NCBI GenBank assembly: GCA_022447825.1
Contig: JAKUTY010000003.1
Location: 1 to 64,000 of the forward strand
Source of the DNA: SAR202 cluster bacterium
GTDB taxonomy: Bacteria > Chloroflexota > Dehalococcoidia > Lucifugimonadales > UBA826
DNA: 64,000 nt
Direction of reading: 5' to 3'
The notes under the pieces are model-generated. The model searched no databases and was not told where the DNA came from. It saw only the letters and a program-made list of their open reading frames with translations. The number at the start of each line of letters is the position of its first letter. The first letter of the stretch is position 1. Made by a program: the position numbers and the translations under genes. Below are positions 50,723 to 60,778 of this stretch, piece by piece.

Positions 50723-52336
50723 ATGCCTAAAATGACAGGTGGAGAAGCATTAGCAAAATCACTTTACAGAGAAGGAGTACGAGTAATTTTCGGACTTCCA
50801 GGCGTTCAACTGTACGGCCTTCTAGACGGTCTCGCAAAAGAACCGGGAATTAGATTTATCAACACGCGGCATGAGCAAGCCACGACCTATATGGCTGATG
50901 GATTTGCTAGAGCTAGCGGAGAAATCGGTACAGCATTAGTTGTTCCTGGGCCTGGTTTACAAAATGCCAGCGCAGGCTTGGGCACTGCTTATTCTGCATC
51001 GTCTCCTGTTTTGCTAGTCTCTGGTCAAGTTGAAAGAGACCATATTAATTTGGAAAGAGGAATGTTGCATGAAATTAAAGGGCAAATGGAAACTATTAAG
51101 CCTATTACTAAACATCAACGTCTAATTTTAGACCCGACTGAAATACCTGAAGCAGTACATGAAGCTTTTGAACAATTACAAACAGGAAGACCAAGGCCTG
51201 TAGAAATAGAGATACCTCCAGAAACATTATATGAAATAGCGGAAGTCGAATTACTAGAAGCTGGAATATATGAAAGACCTTCTGCGAATCCTGAAAGCAT
51301 CACAGCAGGAGTTCAAACTATTGTGAACGCCAAAAACCCAATTATTTGGGCGGGTGGTGGAGTTATATCTTCTGAATCTTCTAAAGAACTAACAGATTTA
51401 GCAGAATATTTACAAGCACCTGTTATTACTACTGGTGAGGGTAGAGGCTCTATTTCTGATAAAAACTACCTCTCTATGGGCAGTTTCAGGTTCAAAAACG
51501 ATACATTTTTCGAAACCGAAATTAATGATTTTGATCTTGTAATCGCAGTAGGAACTAGAATGCTCAATACTGAATATTTTGAAAAACAGAAAATTTTACA
51601 AATAGATATTGATGATGAAGAAATTGGAAGAAATTACAAAAACACTCAAGGGATTCTAGGAGATGCAAAAAAAAGTTTGCAAAATCTATTAAGTGAACTT
51701 AAAAATCAAATCCCCCCAAAAAACAGTAGAAAAGATGAATTGATTTCTATGAAACAAAAACGTTTTAATCCTGACACTATTATTGAACCTCAACATTCGT
51801 ATATAGAAGCAATTCGTTCAGCACTTCCAGAAGACGGTATTCTAGTAGCTGGAATGACTCAACTAGGTTATTACAGTCGTAATAGATTTGAAGTATATGA
51901 GCCTCGGACATACATCACTTCTTCATACTACGGTAATTTAGGATATGCATTCCCAACAGCACTTGGGGCAAAAGTTGCACAACCTGACAAAGCAGTGGTA
52001 GCTATATCAGGTGACGGTGGATTCATGTTCAATGTACAAGAATTAGCTACTGCAGTCAGGCATAATATTAATGTAGTGACAGTTTTATTTAATGACAATG
52101 CTTACGGTAATGTAATGAGAGACCAAGTGAACATGTTTGATGGAAGAGAATATGGTGCACGAGTCACAAACCCTGATTTCATCAAACTTGCAGAATCTTT
52201 TGGAGTTAATGCTATTCGGGTTGAAAATGGCGCTGAAGAACTAAAAGCAGCAATAACAACAGCATTACAAATAGATCAACCTACTTTAATTGAAGTACCT
52301 GTAGGAGAAATGCCTAATCCATTCAGACATTATTAA
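50723..52336 (+). CDS. thiamine pyrophosphate-dependent enzyme, acetolactate synthase-like
   Basis: VIFGLPGVQLYGLLDGL, RHEQATTYMADGFARASG, SGDGGFMFNVQELATAVRHNINVVTVLFNDNAYG. Confidence 0.9.
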   Translation: MPKMTGGEALAKSLYREGVRVIFGLPGVQLYGLLDGLAKEPGIRFINTRHEQATTYMADGFARASGEIGTALVVPGPGLQNASAGLGTAYSASSPVLLVSGQVERDHINLERGMLHEIKGQMETIKPITKHQRLILDPTEIPEAVHEAFEQLQTGRPRPVEIEIPPETLYEIAEVELLEAGIYERPSANPESITAGVQTIVNAKNPIIWAGGGVISSESSKELTDLAEYLQAPVITTGEGRGSISDKNYLSMGSFRFKNDTFFETEINDFDLVIAVGTRMLNTEYFEKQKILQIDIDDEEIGRNYKNTQGILGDAKKSLQNLLSELKNQIPPKNSRKDELISMKQKRFNPDTIIEPQHSYIEAIRSALPEDGILVAGMTQLGYYSRNRFEVYEPRTYITSSYYGNLGYAFPTALGAKVAQPDKAVVAISGDGGFMFNVQELATAVRHNINVVTVLFNDNAYGNVMRDQVNMFDGREYGARVTNPDFIKLAESFGVNAIRVENGAEELKAAITTALQIDQPTLIEVPVGEMPNPFRHY

Positions 52337-52344
52337 ATGTTAAA

Positions 52345-53463
52345 TTATTTTTTCCAATTCATTGGAATAGATAATTCAGCCCAAATATCCTCAAACCATT
52401 CAACAACTTCGTAGTGTAAAGGAATCCCTTCTTCACTACGAAGCTTATGCTCTTCAACTTCGGGAAGGCCGGGATACATTACTCGATCATGACCCGGAGC
52501 AGGTTTACTAGTTTTTAACATTGTCAAAAATTCATCCAAGGTTTCCTTGAATTCTCCTGTGTCCATAAAAGCTTCAATATTATAAGCAGCTACATAATGC
52601 CCAAAATTTGGTCTCCCTGGATTGATGCCATATCCTCCACCAGACATGATTCCTCCTAAAATATCAACGACACACATAAAACCATATCCTTTATGAGACC
52701 CTAATTCACGAGTTCCTCCAACAGGTAAAAGATACGAAGAAGCACCACCTTCACGATCAGACAAGTCATATCCAGGAGGAGGAGGATCAACCTCATTCAT
52801 AATTGGATTACCTTGAGAGTCAGCAACCCAACCTCCTAAAAGTCGAGTTTCATTTCTTCTAGCTAACCCTAATTTATTTCCTGCTACAGCACTCATAGCA
52901 GCATCAAATACAAATGGGCCTTCTTTTAGCCCTGGTGCTGCAACTGCAATTGGGTTTGTTCCTAATAAAGGCTCAGAGCCCCATGTTGGTAGCACACTTG
53001 GAGGGCATGACGTCATACACATTCCAATCATATCTTTTTCAGCGGCTCTCAAAGCATGGTATGAAGCCATACCTAAATGTCTAGAATTATGAATTGTAAC
53101 TACACCCATTCCAACTTTTTCAGCTTTCTCTATAGCAATATCCATTGCCCTTGCTGCCATTACAATTCCTATACCTTTATCTCCATCAATATTTGCAGTA
53201 GAAGGAGTTTCTCTAGTGATTTGCCAATTGGGAGTAGGATTGATATCACCATCTCCATATCCTGTAACATATGATCGCAACATATTTGAGACCCCATGAG
53301 TCTCAACTCCTCTCATATCAGCTTTAATTAAAACATCTGCTGCTAATTCAATATCACTTTTTGACAAACCCATTTTAGAGAATATTGCCTCAACAGTTTC
53401 TCTTAAATTATTCTCTGAAACTATCACTTGGTCTTTTGGTTGCACTTTAAATTGTTCTAACAA
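52345..53463 (-). CDS. Ldh/MDH family NAD(P)-dependent oxidoreductase (malate/L-lactate dehydrogenase type)
   Basis: ADMRGVETHGVSNMLR, HNSRHLGMASYHALRA, GTNPIAVAAPG, GSHKGYGFMCVVDILGG. Confidence 0.92.
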   Translation of the reverse strand: MLEQFKVQPKDQVIVSENNLRETVEAIFSKMGLSKSDIELAADVLIKADMRGVETHGVSNMLRSYVTGYGDGDINPTPNWQITRETPSTANIDGDKGIGIVMAARAMDIAIEKAEKVGMGVVTIHNSRHLGMASYHALRAAEKDMIGMCMTSCPPSVLPTWGSEPLLGTNPIAVAAPGLKEGPFVFDAAMSAVAGNKLGLARRNETRLLGGWVADSQGNPIMNEVDPPPPGYDLSDREGGASSYLLPVGGTRELGSHKGYGFMCVVDILGGIMSGGGYGINPGRPNFGHYVAAYNIEAFMDTGEFKETLDEFLTMLKTSKPAPGHDRVMYPGLPEVEEHKLRSEEGIPLHYEVVEWFEDIWAELSIPMNWKK

Positions 53464-53587
53464 TTTTGACTCCTAGATTTTTTGGGAATTCTACGCTTTG
53501 ACAATACATGACACAAGTTCAAATAAGTAAGTATAGACTTAACATTTTTGTTAACATATACGTTAAAAACAAAAAAACTAATTATTT

Positions 53588-55159
53588 ATGATAAAAAACA
53601 CGCCCTATTGGGTTCTAATACCATCTTCCATATTAACAACAATTATAATTGCGCCTTTACTGTATCTAATATTAAAATCTATTACTGCAAATAGTGATAT
53701 TTGGGAATGGATTTTCAGGTGGCAAACATTATTAATTATTGTTAGATCACTGGCTTTAGTTGCTACTGTTTCAGTAATTTCTCTAATTATCGCCCTACCC
53801 TTATCAATTCTAACTACTAAAACAGATTTACCATTTAAATCTATTTTCACAATCTCTCATGCTCTACCATTGGTCATCCCAAGTTATGTAGGGGCTTATC
53901 TTTTCATGACCGCATTCAGTCCAAAAGGCTTATTTTACAAATTTATATCAAATTATTTTGAAATTAACTCAATCCCAAATCTTTATGGATTTTGGGGAGC
54001 CGCAATTGTTTTGTCTTTATTAAATTTCCCATATTTATTTTTAACATTAAGAGCAACATTAATTAGAATAGATCCGGAAATTGAAGAAAGTGCAAAACTG
54101 TTAGGTTTAAACGATTTTTCAATAATCTACAAAATCATTCTTCCTCAACTCAAACCAGCTATTTTTTCGGGAATTCTAATAATCAGCCTTTACACTTTAA
54201 GTGACTTTGGAGCAGTTTCATTACTTAGGTTCAAAACATTTACATGGGCAATTTTCTTAGAATATGAAACCGGAGGGTCACATTCTGCAGCTATACTTTC
54301 AGTAGGGTTATTTATTATTGCAATGAAATTGATTATCTTAGAAGCTTTAGTTAATAAAAATTTTCGGTACCATAGCATTAAGAGTGTAGGTCAAAAAAAA
54401 CCATTAATACTCAAACTCAATAAGTTTAAAATCCCTTGTATATTCTTATGTTTAATAGTTTTTACTTTTTCTTTATTAGTTCCTATATCTGTTTTAAGTT
54501 TTTGGTTAGTTAGAGGAATTTATCATGGAGAGATAGTTTCAATTGATTATTTGCCTATATTCAATTCTATTTACATCTCAATGCTAACTACAATAACCGT
54601 CATATTATTTGCAATTCCACTTTCATTTTTAACAATCAGATATAAAAGTATTTTAGGTAAAATATTAGAAAGGTTAAGTTTCATAGGCTTTGCACTACCT
54701 ACAATTTCTGTGTCATTAGGACTTGTTTATATTGGAGCAAGAATTGGATCCCCTATTTATCAGTCAACATTGATGTTGATAATAGGCTGTTTAATATTAT
54801 GCCTACCTGTTGCTCTAGGTCCGATCAAATCACGTTTATTACAAATAAATCCAAATTTAGAAGATGCAGGAAAAACTTTAGGGTTCAGTAATATTATTTC
54901 AACTTTTAGAATCACTCTCCCAATTTTGAGACCAGGATTAGTAATGTCTTCATCATTAGTATTTTTTGTTACTATGAAAGAACTTCCTGCAGTATTATTT
55001 TTATCTCCTCTAAATTTCCCCACGTTGTCTACAAGAATTTGGAGTTATACATCTGAAGCTTTTTTCGCAAAAGCGGCTGTTCCGTCACTAATTTTAATTT
55101 TTTGTTCCTCTATAATATTTGCAATATTTCTTTATAAAAGTAAATTGGATTTTTCTTAA
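53588..55159 (+). CDS. ABC transporter permease, Fe3+/FbpB-type fused permease
   Basis: Two copies of the EAA-type loop (EESAKLLGLNDFSIIYKIILPQLKPAI; EDAGKTLGFSNIISTFRITLPILRPGL) and many TM segments. Confidence 0.9.
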   Translation: MIKNTPYWVLIPSSILTTIIIAPLLYLILKSITANSDIWEWIFRWQTLLIIVRSLALVATVSVISLIIALPLSILTTKTDLPFKSIFTISHALPLVIPSYVGAYLFMTAFSPKGLFYKFISNYFEINSIPNLYGFWGAAIVLSLLNFPYLFLTLRATLIRIDPEIEESAKLLGLNDFSIIYKIILPQLKPAIFSGILIISLYTLSDFGAVSLLRFKTFTWAIFLEYETGGSHSAAILSVGLFIIAMKLIILEALVNKNFRYHSIKSVGQKKPLILKLNKFKIPCIFLCLIVFTFSLLVPISVLSFWLVRGIYHGEIVSIDYLPIFNSIYISMLTTITVILFAIPLSFLTIRYKSILGKILERLSFIGFALPTISVSLGLVYIGARIGSPIYQSTLMLIIGCLILCLPVALGPIKSRLLQINPNLEDAGKTLGFSNIISTFRITLPILRPGLVMSSSLVFFVTMKELPAVLFLSPLNFPTLSTRIWSYTSEAFFAKAAVPSLILIFCSSIIFAIFLYKSKLDFS

Positions 55160-56202
55160 TGATAAAAAAACAGACTGTTATATCCTGTAAAAACTTATCA
55201 AAATCATTTAGTTCTACACTAGCAGTTAACAATGTATCTTTAGAATTATTTGAAGGTGAAACTTTAGGTGTATTAGGGTCAAGTGGGTGTGGTAAAACGA
55301 CACTTCTAAGGCTAATAGCGGGACTTGAAACACCTGATAAAGGGGAAATACAAATTTCTAATTCTATCGTTCAAAACTCTGAAATCCACATTCCTACTCA
55401 CAAAAGAAATCTAGGAATGGTATTTCAAGACTACGCATTATTTCCTCATATGACTGTGAAACAAAATATTTTATTCGGACATCAAACTGAGAATAAAACT
55501 ACCACTTTAAAGCACTTGTTAGAACTTACCAGACTTAATGGACTTGCAGACAGATTTCCTAACGAACTTTCTGGTGGGCAACAACAACGTGTAGCACTAG
55601 CTAGAACATTAGCAACTACACCAGAATTAATTTTGATGGATGAACCCCTATCAAATTTGGATGCATCATTAAGAAAGGATGTTCGAAATGAAATAAACGA
55701 AATACTAGTATCAAGTAAAACAGCATGTATTTTTGTTACACATGATAAAGAAGAAGCCTTTACTATTTCAGACCGAGTTGCTGTGATGGATCAAGGAAAA
55801 ATAGAACAACTAGATCCTCCTGATAAAATTTATTTTTGGCCTGAATCAAAAAAAGTGGCTATTTTAGGTGGCACCTGTGAATTTATCCCTGGGGTTATTG
55901 AACAGAAAATAGTTAAGACTATTCTTGGGGATTTACCTTTAAGAAAACCTAACGAATTCGAAAACGGTACAGAAGTTTCTGTTGCAACAAGACCTACAGA
56001 TTTTGAAATCACTGTCTCTCCAAATGGAAGATGTATAGTTGTTGATAAAAAATTTACTGGAGACGAAAATATGTTTTCCATTCAACTCCCCACTGGTGAA
56101 CATTTACAATGTAAACACAAAATTCATACATCTTTATTTTCAGGCTTGAAAGTAAATCTGACTGCCAACCCCCATACAAAGTTCAATACTTTTTTACCTT
56201 AA
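55159..56202 (+). CDS. ABC transporter ATP-binding protein, FbpC/PotA-type
   Basis: LGSSGCGKTTLLRLIAGLE, LSGGQQQRVALARTLATTPELILMDEPLSNLDASLR. Confidence 0.93.
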   Translation: MIKKQTVISCKNLSKSFSSTLAVNNVSLELFEGETLGVLGSSGCGKTTLLRLIAGLETPDKGEIQISNSIVQNSEIHIPTHKRNLGMVFQDYALFPHMTVKQNILFGHQTENKTTTLKHLLELTRLNGLADRFPNELSGGQQQRVALARTLATTPELILMDEPLSNLDASLRKDVRNEINEILVSSKTACIFVTHDKEEAFTISDRVAVMDQGKIEQLDPPDKIYFWPESKKVAILGGTCEFIPGVIEQKIVKTILGDLPLRKPNEFENGTEVSVATRPTDFEITVSPNGRCIVVDKKFTGDENMFSIQLPTGEHLQCKHKIHTSLFSGLKVNLTANPHTKFNTFLP

Positions 56203-56260
56203 TTGTATATTTGTAAAGTAATTAGTATCCTAGATACACCCCAATCAAAAAATCAATCTT

Positions 56261-57736
56261 ATGAATAATAAATACGAAACAGTAATAGGACTTGAGGTAC
56301 ATTCCCAACTTTTAACTAACAGTAAAATGTTTTGTGGGTGTGGATCTGACTACCAAAAAGCTGAACCTAACTCTAGAGTTTGTCCTGTATGCATGGGAAT
56401 GCCTGGAGTTCTTCCTGTAGTCAACAGAAAAGCTGTTGAACTGATAATAAAAACAGGCTTAGCCATAGGGTGCTCAATAAATGGAGAAACTAAATTTGAC
56501 AGAAAAAATTATTCTTATCCAGATTTAATGAAAGGCTATCAAATTTCTCAATTTGATTTACCTGTAGCCATTAATGGCAATCTAAATATTTCATTGAATG
56601 GCAATGAAAAAACCATCGGAGTCACAAGGGTACATTTGGAAGAGGATGTCGCACGATTAATTCATAAAAATGAACCAAACGGAACATCTCACAGCTTGAT
56701 AGATATCAACAGAGCTGGAGTGCCTTTAATGGAAATAGTGAGCGAGCCCGACATGAGATCCCCAGAAGAGGCAAACGAATATCTAATTCAACTCCACTCA
56801 ATTGTCAGATCTATTAAAGCAAGTACAGCAAACATGGAGGAAGGAAGCTTTAGATGCGACGCTAATATAAGTATGAGGTTAAAAGGAACAACAGAGTTAG
56901 GAACAAAAGTAGAAATCAAAAATGTAAACAGTTTCAGGTCAGTTTTTAGGGCTTTACAATTTGAGCAAAACCGCCAAATCAATTTACTAGAAATAGGGGA
57001 ACAAATCATCCAAGAAACTCGCGGATGGTCTGATGAAAGTGAAAAAACTGTAAGTCAAAGAATTAAAGAATTTGCTGCAGATTATAGATATTTCCCTGAA
57101 CCTGATTTACCTCCAATAATTATTTCAAAACAGTGGGTAGACCAAATCAAATCAACTATAACTGAATTACCTGCTGAAAAAATTCAAAGATTTATCAAAT
57201 CATTTCAGTTATCTGAATACGATTCTAGTCTTTTAATATCTAACGATATAATTGCAACATTTTTTGAAGATACCGTTAATGAATGTAAAAATTTAGGGCT
57301 AAACTACGAATCATCTGCTAAAACATGTGCGAACTTATTGAATGTTGACTTGTCTAGAATATTAAATGAAAAACAACTACAAATTTCAGATTTAAATACT
57401 GATTATGGAGATTTTTCAATTCTAATCAAAATGATTAGTGAAGATACATTAAATAGTACTATGGCAAAAACTGTTTTTGAAAACATGCTACTACTAGGGA
57501 AAAGCCCTATAGAAATTGCTGACAATTTAGGCCTTACTCAAATTAGTGATACCGATTCTCTAGAACAAATTATTTCTGAAATACTGTCTCAAAACAGTCC
57601 TGCTGTACAAGATTATCTTGAAGGAAAAGAAACCGCTATACGATTTTTAATCGGACAAGTTATGAAAGAAACAAAAGGTAAAGCAAACCCTAAAATTGCT
57701 ACAGAAATTATAATCAGTCAAATTAAAAAGAGTTAA
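56261..57736 (+). CDS. gatB: Asp-tRNA(Asn)/Glu-tRNA(Gln) amidotransferase subunit B
   Basis: YETVIGLEVHSQLLTNSKMFCGC, VCPVCMGMPGVLPVVN, DINRAGVPLMEIVSEPDMRSPEEA. Confidence 0.96.
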   Translation: MNNKYETVIGLEVHSQLLTNSKMFCGCGSDYQKAEPNSRVCPVCMGMPGVLPVVNRKAVELIIKTGLAIGCSINGETKFDRKNYSYPDLMKGYQISQFDLPVAINGNLNISLNGNEKTIGVTRVHLEEDVARLIHKNEPNGTSHSLIDINRAGVPLMEIVSEPDMRSPEEANEYLIQLHSIVRSIKASTANMEEGSFRCDANISMRLKGTTELGTKVEIKNVNSFRSVFRALQFEQNRQINLLEIGEQIIQETRGWSDESEKTVSQRIKEFAADYRYFPEPDLPPIIISKQWVDQIKSTITELPAEKIQRFIKSFQLSEYDSSLLISNDIIATFFEDTVNECKNLGLNYESSAKTCANLLNVDLSRILNEKQLQISDLNTDYGDFSILIKMISEDTLNSTMAKTVFENMLLLGKSPIEIADNLGLTQISDTDSLEQIISEILSQNSPAVQDYLEGKETAIRFLIGQVMKETKGKANPKIATEIIISQIKKS

Positions 57737-57737
57737 T

Positions 57738-58670
57738 TTGAATAATATAAAAAAACCTGAAATAGTTGTAATTGGTGGGGGAACAGGCTTATCAATACTT
57801 CTAAAGGGAATAAAAACAGTATTTGACAACATTTCTGCCATCGTTGGGGTTTCAGATGACGGAGGTAGTTCTGGAATTTTACGTAAAGAATTTGGCATAT
57901 TACCCCCTGGAGACTTCAGAAATTGTTTAGTTGCACTATCAAATTCAGAAAACAATTTAATAGAGTTACTAAATTACAGATTCGAATCAAAGTCAAAATT
58001 AAATCAGCACAATTTAGGCAATCTAATTCTTTTTGCACTAGAAAATATCACACATGATTTTGAAGAATCTATATCTATTTTAGGAGAATTACTAAGCATA
58101 AAAGGTAAGATTGTACCCGCTGCCTTAAGGCCGATCGATTTAACTGCTAAACTGGAAACAGGCACTATCATTAAAGGTGAATCTAATATCAGAGTTTATG
58201 GTGAAGCAGTTAAAGAAATTAAAATATCTCCTGACAATATTAAAGCAAATCCTAATGCAGTAAAAATTATAGAAAAAGCAGATCTAATATTAGTTGGTCC
58301 TGGCAGTTTATATTCTAGTATTCTTCCAAATCTGTTAATAAAAGATATTAAAAATGCGATTTCAAATTCAAAAGCTCAGAAATATTTAATTTGTAATGTT
58401 GCCACTGAAAATGGTGAAACCAATAACTATGACTCAAATGATCATATCCAATCAATCCAAAATCATTTAAATCAAAACATTTTTGATGCCATCATAGTTA
58501 ATAACAACATAGAAAAATTTAAATCCGAAAATAATGTGAAACCAGTAACTCCTCAATATAATTCCGAACACACTCAAATCATTTACGGGGACGTAGTTGA
58601 TGAAAATAACAGAATACGGCATGACTCAAATAAACTTGCCGATTTGATTAGAAATTCTTTCAAATTTTAA
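57738..58670 (+). CDS. gluconeogenesis factor YvcK/CofD-like family protein
   Basis: VVIGGGTGLSILLKGIK, VSDDGGSSGILRKEFGILPPGDFRNCLVAL, LVGPGSLYSSILPNLL. Confidence 0.92.
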   Translation: MNNIKKPEIVVIGGGTGLSILLKGIKTVFDNISAIVGVSDDGGSSGILRKEFGILPPGDFRNCLVALSNSENNLIELLNYRFESKSKLNQHNLGNLILFALENITHDFEESISILGELLSIKGKIVPAALRPIDLTAKLETGTIIKGESNIRVYGEAVKEIKISPDNIKANPNAVKIIEKADLILVGPGSLYSSILPNLLIKDIKNAISNSKAQKYLICNVATENGETNNYDSNDHIQSIQNHLNQNIFDAIIVNNNIEKFKSENNVKPVTPQYNSEHTQIIYGDVVDENNRIRHDSNKLADLIRNSFKF

Positions 58671-58714
58671 TTACACACTATTAAATATTAAATAAAACTG
58701 TATAATTTCTTGCT

Positions 58715-58945
58715 ATGGCTACTATTATAAATATTCTAATGATTACAATTTCAGTTTTACTAATTGGAATAATACTTATCCAGGTTAGAGGGCAAGGCGG
58801 AGGGCTTTTCGGTGCTGCTGAGTCTTCCTACAGGACTAGAAGAGGAATCGAACTAATACTATTCAGATTAACTATTTTATTAGTCGTATTGTTCGTAGTA
58901 ATCTCTATCGTTAGTGCAAGCAGTTGGTTTGGGATTAACAGTTAA
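58715..58945 (+). CDS. secG: preprotein translocase subunit SecG
   Basis: Two TM segments around LIQVRGQGGGLFGAAESSYRTRRGIE. Confidence 0.85.
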   Translation: MATIINILMITISVLLIGIILIQVRGQGGGLFGAAESSYRTRRGIELILFRLTILLVVLFVVISIVSASSWFGINS

Positions 58946-60303
58946 TCAATCCAATCCCAATGCGTTTCTCCAGATGAGTCTTCTAATTTAACTCCCAAAT
59001 CAGTCAGTCGATCTCTAATTAAATCAGATGATTCAAAATCTTTTTTATTTCTCATCAGAGATCTTAAATCTATCAAAAGATCAATAAATTCATGTACATC
59101 AGAATTTTTGTCGTTTTTCTTAGAGTCCAATTTCACCCCAAGTACATTAGATAATTCCAACAATGTACTTTTTGCTTTTGTAACGTTTTTGCCATCTGTC
59201 GCCTCTCGATTGATATCTCTAGACAAATCAAATAAAACAGATAGTGCTATCGGGGTATTGAAATCATCATCCATTGCTTCAATAAAACGATCGACATATG
59301 TTTGTACATCCAATTCTTGTCCATTTTGTGATTGGACTTTAAGTGCATTTCTAAGTCTATCTAAGGCTTTTTCCTGAGAATTGACTGCTATATCACTAAA
59401 AACCAGTGGGCTTCTGTAGTGAGAACTTAAAAAAAACATTCGTAAACTATCAGGAGAAAATTTTTCCAAAGCAGATGCAATACTAAATACATTTCCTATA
59501 GATTTACTCATTTTTTCTTGCCCATACCCCAAAGTTCCATTGTGTACCCAAAAATCTGCGAAAGGAACTTTGCCTGTAGCTGATTCTGATTGAGCAATTT
59601 CATTCTCATGATGAGGAAAAACTAAGTCTAATCCTCCTCCATGTATATCAATCGAATCTCCTAAATATTTCAATGCCATTGCACTACATTCAATATGCCA
59701 CCCTGGCCTACCGTTTCCCCAAGGACTTGCCCAAAAAGGTTCGCCTTCCTTATGTTTTTTCCACAGAGCAAAATCTGCAGGGAATTCTTTATTTTCATCG
59801 ATTTCTAATCTAGCTCCAGCTAACAAATCTTGTACTTTACGATTACTCAATTTACCGTAGTCTTCATCAGAGTTCACTCTAAAATATACGTCTCCTTCGA
59901 CTTCATATGCGCATTCTTTTTCAATCAACTGAGTGATCAAATCTATGATTGCAGGAATTTCTTCTGTTGCTTTAGGATATTTTGTTGCCACTTTCACATT
60001 TAAAGTTTTTAATTCATTTAAATATTCAGCAATATTTTTATCGGCCAATTCAGACACTTCTATATTTTGAAGGTTAGCAGCTTTGATCATTTTGTCATCA
60101 ACATCCGTGAAGTTTTGAATGTAATTCACTTTAAAGCCCCTGAATTCCAAATATCTACGAATTACATCAAAGGCTATAGCTGACATTGCGTGACCTAGAT
60201 GAGCCGAATCATATGGAGTAATTCCACAAACATACATGTTTACAGTATTTTTTGTCAGATCAAAATTTTGATTTTCTCTAGAAAGTGTGTTGTAAAGTCT
60301 CAT
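58942..60303 (-). CDS. cysS: cysteinyl-tRNA synthetase
   Basis: YVCGITPYDSAHLGHAMSAIAFD, GRPGWHIECSAMA, GGGLDLVFPHHENEIAQSE, KMSKSIGN. Confidence 0.96.
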   Translation of the reverse strand: MRLYNTLSRENQNFDLTKNTVNMYVCGITPYDSAHLGHAMSAIAFDVIRRYLEFRGFKVNYIQNFTDVDDKMIKAANLQNIEVSELADKNIAEYLNELKTLNVKVATKYPKATEEIPAIIDLITQLIEKECAYEVEGDVYFRVNSDEDYGKLSNRKVQDLLAGARLEIDENKEFPADFALWKKHKEGEPFWASPWGNGRPGWHIECSAMALKYLGDSIDIHGGGLDLVFPHHENEIAQSESATGKVPFADFWVHNGTLGYGQEKMSKSIGNVFSIASALEKFSPDSLRMFFLSSHYRSPLVFSDIAVNSQEKALDRLRNALKVQSQNGQELDVQTYVDRFIEAMDDDFNTPIALSVLFDLSRDINREATDGKNVTKAKSTLLELSNVLGVKLDSKKNDKNSDVHEFIDLLIDLRSLMRNKKDFESSDLIRDRLTDLGVKLEDSSGETHWDWID

Positions 60304-60304
60304 A

Positions 60305-60778
60305 TTATTTTTGAACTGTAGCTATTGAAATCACTGATATACCTTCACCTTGACCTACCATCCCCAGGCCATCTGTTGTCGTACATTTAATATTAATTTG
60401 ATCACTCAAAACCTCCAAAGTATTAGCTATCGAATTTTCCATTTGTTTTACAAATTTCTTAAGTCGAGGTTTTTCGGCAATGATTGTAGCATCGATATTC
60501 TCAATACCCCAATTTGATTCTTTAATCATTTGATTTGTACGACTCAACAAAATCATGCTAGATATGTTTTCTAATTTTGGATCGTCCGATGGAAAATAAT
60601 CCCCAATATCACCCATAGAACATGCCCCCAAAACACTGTCAATGATGGAATGAATCAAAACATCACCATCGCTATAACCTAACAATCCAAAACTATAAGG
60701 AATAGATATTCCTCCCAAAACCAGCTCAGTATTTCGGGAAAACCTATGGACGTCGTAGCCTATTCCTGTTCTAAACAT
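60305..60778 (-). CDS. ispF: 2-C-methyl-D-erythritol 2,4-cyclodiphosphate synthase
   Basis: GIGYDVHRFS, GYSDGDVLIHSIIDSVLGA, TTDGLGMVGQGEGI. Confidence 0.94.
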   Translation of the reverse strand: MFRTGIGYDVHRFSRNTELVLGGISIPYSFGLLGYSDGDVLIHSIIDSVLGACSMGDIGDYFPSDDPKLENISSMILLSRTNQMIKESNWGIENIDATIIAEKPRLKKFVKQMENSIANTLEVLSDQINIKCTTTDGLGMVGQGEGISVISIATVQK

